The notes beneath the pieces were generated by a model. That model was not told the DNA's origin. It worked only from the letters and a program-made list of their open reading frames with translations, and searched no databases. Positions 59,301-64,000 of a stretch of DNA of 64,000 bases are shown in pieces. Positions within the stretch are counted from its first letter, which is position 1. Every line of letters begins with the position of its first letter. A program made the position numbers and the translations under genes. Source of the DNA: Branchiostoma lanceolatum (taxonomy: Eukaryota; Chordata; Leptocardii; Amphioxiformes; Branchiostomatidae); contig NC_089726.1 in NCBI RefSeq assembly GCF_035083965.1, positions 17,117,501 through 17,181,500 of the forward strand, given 5' to 3'.

Positions 59301-62300
59301 AGTTGTAGCTGCTAGAACTGCCAGGATTGGTTGGTAACGCCTTTCAGGCCAGACGTGGCTCATGGAGGTAAGAAGCACGAGCAATAAGTCCTCTAACTGG
59401 CCAACAGAACTTTCCCAAAAGTTGTTGCAAAAGGAAATAAACTGGCATTCTATTATTTAATTTTTCTCCAGCATTATGCCTGCTCTATTCTCAACAGCTG
59501 GCATATACTCGTCACTTGTAGGTAATAGAGGGCAATATCATATTCAGCTCATCTTTTTCAATCACACAACAGATGTGCTGCCAAGTGGTACATCTGCCCC
59601 TTTGCAACAGACTGGTTTCTTTCAAACAAAGTAGGACAGAGCTGTAATGGCCACATGGAACCATACGCCGGTTCTTGGTTTGAACTAAACATGCGAAAGG
59701 TCAAAGGTGATGGCCCCTAACGTGTAAACAGTTCTCCTGGACCAAGGAGGTTATATAACCTCCTTGCCTGGACCATGCTTGGTACATGCCCAGACGTGTT
59801 TCCCTTCTCGGAGGACTTCAATTTTGACGTGTTACCCACAACGTATCACTCAGTGCATGCTCAGTTCAAATCGTGAATCAGCTTATAATCTTACTCTTGG
59901 CCTTCATGAACCACATTTGGTTTACAGGACGAGTTTCCTGTACTGAGCATGGATGAAGTTGTCTTCACCTGTTCTTGTTCCTCTTTAGGGCACTCACGGG
60001 CAAAGTGTCCGCGTTCGTTGCACCTACGGAACCAAGACAGAAGGACAACATTGTTTTTTTTACACACTAGGATAAGGTCTAGGGGAGGGGGCTGCATAGA
60101 TTTAGGACTCATCTTTTATTTCATCTGAGGATATTTCCTTAACTTCTTTCCTAGAGCCATGCAGTTTATGATTTTCAATTAATGTTACCTTACACCCTAT
60201 GTCCTGTCATTAAAGTTATATCATATCTTCATCTTTCACAAGATGAAGCATCTTATGTTATAATCTTGCTCTATACATAATTACATTTCATTATTGAGGG
60301 TTGATTATATTGTCACCATCTGAAGAGCTTGCCATGAAATCAAAACAGACACCAAGAGATCTTTTGTTCCTGTAAACCGTAATCACAGGTCTTTAACTAT
60401 GGTAGTTCCACAAAGGCAACAATAATGTGATGTTTTAACTCAACTAAAAGTAATCTAGGGTTATCGATTTTCATCCTGGACAATTGTGCATGCTTCGGTT
60501 TGTTGTAATCAAGCGGTATAATTCTTATCAAGCGCATTATTCTCCATTTAGCCATCACACTTTTTCAGTTTCCTTTTCTCTGCAACCTGCCCAGAGAAAG
60601 TCCAACTGCAAAGGATCTACATCAACGTTGTCTGCATGCAACTTTCTATGATTCTTTGCATCAACACTTGGTTTTCTCTCTCAGCTCCTCAAACTTCTCC
60701 TGACAGGAGCTTTACGATGCCCTCTTGACTTGTGAAAAGCTATTTGGTAACATTTATGCTGCTTTTTCACAGTTTTTATATCAACAGCAACCCATTTTTT
60801 TTTTTGCTGTTTATTTAGTTACTGCCATGATGGGAGGTGAGAGAAGACTCCTTACCTGAAGCACTTGGCAGGGCCCTTCTGCTCGGGGCAGTCCCTCGAA
60901 AGATGGCCTGTCTCCCCGCAGTTGTAGCAGCTACGGTTGTCAACGCCACCACCACCGCCACCACGGCGTGGCCGGCTATCGCCTCCGCTGGGGCAGTCCC
61001 GAGCCACGTGGCCTACCACCCCGCAGTTGTAGCACTCCGGCGACTTGGTGGAGCAGTTGCGGGCAATGTGGCCAGGCTCGCCGCAGGAGTAGCAGCACGC
61101 TGTGACATCAAAGAACCATGGCAGGGTGTTAGCTAGCTTTGGGTCCATGCGTCTTTTGGACGCCCCACACTAAAGAATAAGAAATTAGAAGCCCTCTTTT
61201 GCAGCTGGATGCCCAGAGGACACCCTAGTTTCCCTAGTAATTACATACACTTGTTACTGTGTTAATGTTGTTTTTTCATCCTACCAGAGTCTGGGACAGC
61301 AGAAAATTGATTGACATGCAATGCTACCAGGGAATTGTTAATCCATAGAGCCTATTGGGAGACTGCGAGAAAAGGGAGCAAAGTTGAATTGCTGATTAAA
61401 CAGTTTGAGTTGTACTCAGTGTTGTCAAGTTATAAAATGCCTAAAAAAACAGCTACTTAAAATGCTCATCTGCCAGAAGTACGACAAACCTTACCCCTCA
61501 ACTTTCTTTCACCCTCTACCACAAACTTAAGTCTGCACGAAAATAACTGAATTTACGGTATTTCACCACTTACGCTCATCAGAAGTCTGGTTGGGACAGT
61601 TGCGGGCGATGTGGCCAGACTCCTTGCAGTTGTAGCACACGTCTGTAATGGTGAAGCACAGAGTCAGCTGAGGGCATCTACCATGCACCAATCAATCAAG
61701 TCAAGTATCATAACGTATGCCAGTTTCACAACAGATATATTTCATATTATGCAACATGCCAAAGACAGGATTTTCTTGTAATTTTTGGGACTGTAATGGT
61801 GTTATAGATCTGCACCTGTCAGTACAGAGAAATGTAGGATATTTTTTACAGTATGTGATGTTTTTGGATTCTTAAACATCTTCATTTTATCTAATTCCCA
61901 TGTATTAAGCCCAACCTTTTATTTCATCTGAAAAAGAGCCCACGCCCTTTATAGTTGAAATTGAGTAGTAGGCCACCATAGGCTTTTAGCATTTCAGAGA
62001 AAATTCCACTCAAGACCGTTTAATCCTTACCATCAGGAGAAGAACAATCCTTGGCAATGTGTCCCTTCTGATTACACCTGAAGCAGCGATCTGTGTGATA
62101 AGAAAAGTACACAATTTGTATAAAACTAGAAAGTATGCAAACAAGAACACTAAAACTAAAAGCTATTGTTAATTTGTGGCAAACTAAATGTTTTGTATCA
62201 AAACAAAATTGTTGAGCAAAAATAGGAGGGCAGACATTTGCTAGCATGTAACTGCTTCAGCATAAGGCAAAGCTAGTTCATGGTTTGGAGAGCGCCATGT

Positions 62301-62696
62301 AACCTGTGATATAGTGTGGGTGATATGTCAAAGTTGAAAGGCCACTGAGGTCATGGATCATGACTTGAGTGAGTGAGTGAAAGCCCCTGGCAATACAGAA
62401 AGAATGGCCACCAGCCTTCAACCTTGACATATTACAGACATAGCATCATACTACAAACACACCGTCAACTAGCTTATTGCATATAATTGATAGCGGCGGG
62501 ATATTACATCATCACCAATGGCACCAAACGTTTAAAGCGAGGAAACCTCACCCTCCTGGCGTCTGCCACGGAAGCCGCCACGCGGTGGGCCACGCCTGTA
62601 TCCACCACCACCGCCGCGGCCGCCGCCGCCTTCGGAGGGACACTCCCTGGCGAAGTGGCCAATCTCGTGGCACTTGTAACACTCTTGGTTACTCAT
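56219..62696 (-). CDS. CNBP: CNBP-like CCHC zinc-knuckle nucleic-acid-binding protein
   Basis: Orthologue of cellular nucleic acid-binding protein (CNBP/ZNF9), which binds G-rich single-stranded DNA and RNA and promotes translation. Minus-strand exons: 62696-62552, 62090-62031, 61642-61574, 61099-60856, then 56327-56219 (canonical) or 60023-59891 (alternative). The canonical form is 208 residues with eight C-X2-C-X4-H-X4-C knuckles: [84 protein letters not shown], a knuckle split across the last intron ([14 protein letters not shown]) and [15 protein letters not shown] Gly/Arg-rich box follows the first knuckle, as in vertebrate CNBP, which has seven knuckles. An acceptor (CCCTCAG) lies one base before the ATG, so an untranslated first exon lies further upstream. 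Confidence 0.93.
56455..57895. mobile_element. Non-autonomous hAT-like DNA transposon, 1441 bp
   Basis: The ends are TAGAGCTGTGTACC and its exact complement. They are flanked by a perfect 8-bp direct repeat, ATCAATTG, at 56447-56454 and 57896-57903. An 8-bp duplication and a YARNG-type terminus are hallmarks of the hAT superfamily. Subterminal zones are rich in GTACCGGTAC and GGTACCTGTACC motifs. No transposase-like frame is recognisable inside. It lies 128 bases upstream of the canonical CNBP last exon, in the intron. Confidence 0.85.
58913..59140. repeat. Tandem duplication, about 115 bp
   Basis: Two adjacent copies start TAGATTGAATATCTGGAAG and TAGATTCAATATCTGGAAG and share AAAATCTTAAGATAAAAATT. 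It lies in the CNBP intron between the two alternative last exons. Confidence 0.85.
59697..59885. repeat. GTCAAAGGTGAAGGCC-family palindromic repeat (diverged)
   Basis: Left AAAGGTCAAAGGTGATGGCC, right AATTTTGACGTGTTACCC, then the GTGCATGCTCAGTTC tail. It starts just beyond the alternative CNBP terminal exon. Confidence 0.6.
59891..60023 (-). CDS. CNBP: CNBP alternative terminal exon
   Basis: With acceptor TTCCGTAG this exon joins the donor at 60856 in the same phase as the canonical exon. It completes the same knuckle with different residues ([11 protein letters not shown]), then runs through [13 protein letters not shown] and ends in TAA. No donor in it has the phase needed to join the exon at 56327, so it reads best as an alternative last exon giving seven knuckles and a 216-residue protein. 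An unnoticed donor or a decaying exon copy are alternatives. Confidence 0.65.
61123..61252. repeat. TTAGCTAGCAGGGCGTC-family repeat, copy 3
   Basis: It starts TGTTAGCTAGCTTTGGGTCC, 23 bases from the CNBP exon border at 61099, and ends CCCTAGTAATTACATACAC. It shares CGTCTTTTGGACGCCCCACA with the other copies. Confidence 0.75.
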
Positions 62697-64000
62697 TCTG
62701 AGGGCAGTCAGCACTGTGGAGTGGATGAAATAGCATTGTATTACTATTAGGAAGCTTCGGAAGATACATAGAGAATTCAAGGTCAATACACCCTTATTAC
62801 ATTCGGATTGCTCGCAATCGCCCCAGGACTCCAATGTTGCAGCTGGACAGAATATTGGTTGTACTATCATGGCTCGAAACAGTGGGTGCATGTGCACCTT
62901 TGTACACCCAAAATTGGAGCTGTGCACCTGATTTTTGACTGTGGGTGCACCAGTGCACCTAGACATTTTTATATGCCATAGGGTAAAGGTACTATTGTAG
63001 ACTAGTACAAAAATATTTTTGAAATGTAAGTATCAGCAAAAGCAATATAACCCTTTGTTGTGCTTTATTTGATGCATTTTACTTGTTTGAAATACTTGTT
63101 AGCTATAGAATTACAGGTTGAAGTTCTTAAGAGAGGCAGTGGCGTTAAACATTGTAATTATGTTTTGCTGACATTCAACTTTAATCTTTCTGTGCTACTA
63201 TTTTTTTGGGGTTGGGTGCACCTATTTCCAAAAATGAATTTCGAGCCCTGACTACTGTTGGGGGCTATTTCAAGCAATCCTACTTTATACTGAACATGAT
63301 ACTGAGTCCCAATGACTGAGTTCCAAATGTTCCAGGCTAGCACCAGGAAATCAACTGGTCTCTACTTAGTACTGTAACCTTTACATCTATCTTCTGTATT
63401 TTCAACAGAAAGAGACTGTTGGGTTTCCACGAAATGACAATGATTCACCCGATATGAGGCCGATGGACTTTTTTCTAGATATTCTTCGATGTACATGTAG
63501 CAGATTTAAAGGCACCTGAAGAAAATATTCCGGATAAGGCAATCTGTATGAAATTGATATTTACTTCCCCATATTAGCACATTGGCATCGTTACCTCATA
63601 CTTTGGGCGATTAAAAAGTGCGCAGAAACAAGCCGCAAAAGGAGTATTTTATTTATTGGGACCACCCAATAATCCAACCGTTTAACAATTTTCGGTAACT
63701 TCCTGGCACATGACGTCACAATGTCAGAGTACATTGCGCCACGATCACGTGATGGAGTTTCCAGTATCGTTCGAGACTCTTCGTTCAGTCTCGCACTCAT
63801 TCGGTAGATTTGAAAAAATGCCTGCCCTCCAAGCGAAGCGGGCAGCGCTCACATTTTCAATGAGTCCCCACCACACAACGGCATCACATATTTGATCCAT
63901 GAACGTCAATATGAAATGGGATATTGGTATCCAAGCCTACCATATATGAAAATTGATTTTGAAAATCCGACATTCAACGCCCTATTATAATGCTTTGGGC
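62697..64000 (-). promoter_or_regulatory. CNBP 5' region with presumed untranslated exon and promoter
   Basis: The acceptor just before the CNBP ATG shows that transcription starts upstream. Candidate promoter features are an E-box (ATCACGTGAT) near 63748 and CpG-containing sequence at about 63700-63850. The exact first exon cannot be called. A TIR element (62868-63250) lies in the presumed first intron. Confidence 0.4.
62868..63250. mobile_element. CAGGGCTCGAAAT-family TIR element, copy 2
   Basis: It begins with a one-base variant of the family terminus (CATGGCTCGAAA) and ends TTTCGAGCCCTG. It carries a single copy of the 75-bp unit that is triplicated in copy 1. It lies in the presumed first intron of CNBP. 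Confidence 0.7.

Noticed and set aside
60023..60023. Treating the exon 60023-59891 as an internal CNBP exon
   Set aside because: None of its GT donors (for example GTGAAG after EEQEQ, phase 0) fits the phase-2 acceptor at 56327, so an alternative last exon is the simpler reading.

Overview
The window looks like nuclear genomic DNA from an invertebrate chordate, most probably a lancelet (Branchiostoma). Genes are cut into many short exons with GT-AG introns. The proteins are close to vertebrate orthologues. The introns are packed with short palindromic terminal-inverted-repeat (TIR) elements. The species assignment is an inference from gene content and repeat style, not from a database match. 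There are no bacterial features, CRISPR arrays or rRNA genes.

Layout on both strands. (1) Positions 1-24939, plus strand: the 3' two thirds of a FAM120A-type gene (20 coding exons visible from 4040; the 5' exons lie before the window). (2) 24940-29747: convergent 3' ends of FAM120A and PDHB, mostly UTR and intergenic DNA. (3) 35079-29748, minus strand: a complete 10-exon PDHB gene (pyruvate dehydrogenase E1 beta). (4) 35587-42480, plus strand: SLC25A3, the mitochondrial phosphate carrier, which shares a ~0.5 kb divergent promoter with PDHB and carries two alternative last exons. (5) 45114-46757: an intronless DNAJC21 gene. (6) 48162-52419: PEX26, the peroxisomal anchor of the PEX1/PEX6 ATPase. 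(7) 62696-56219, minus strand: a CNBP-type CCHC zinc-knuckle gene, also with two candidate alternative last exons; its promoter lies near the right edge.

Functional themes. PDHB and SLC25A3 are both nuclear-encoded mitochondrial proteins and could be co-regulated from one promoter. FAM120A and CNBP are RNA-binding proteins, DNAJC21 is a ribosome-biogenesis J-protein, and PEX26 serves peroxisome import.

The most unusual signals are: (a) the tandem-duplicated terminal exon of SLC25A3, in which about 21 codons differ silently but only four amino acids differ; (b) two alternative CNBP terminal exons that each complete the same split zinc knuckle; (c) repeated placement of mobile-element ends at or within a few dozen bases of splice junctions; (d) a minisatellite that has copied an exon end together with its 5' splice site; (e) two well-delimited DNA transposons, a 1441-bp hAT-like element with a perfect 8-bp target duplication and a 784-bp Harbinger-like element with a Myb/SANT-like remnant. 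All exon boundaries were read by eye from splice sites, frame continuity and remembered family similarity; none has been tested against transcripts.
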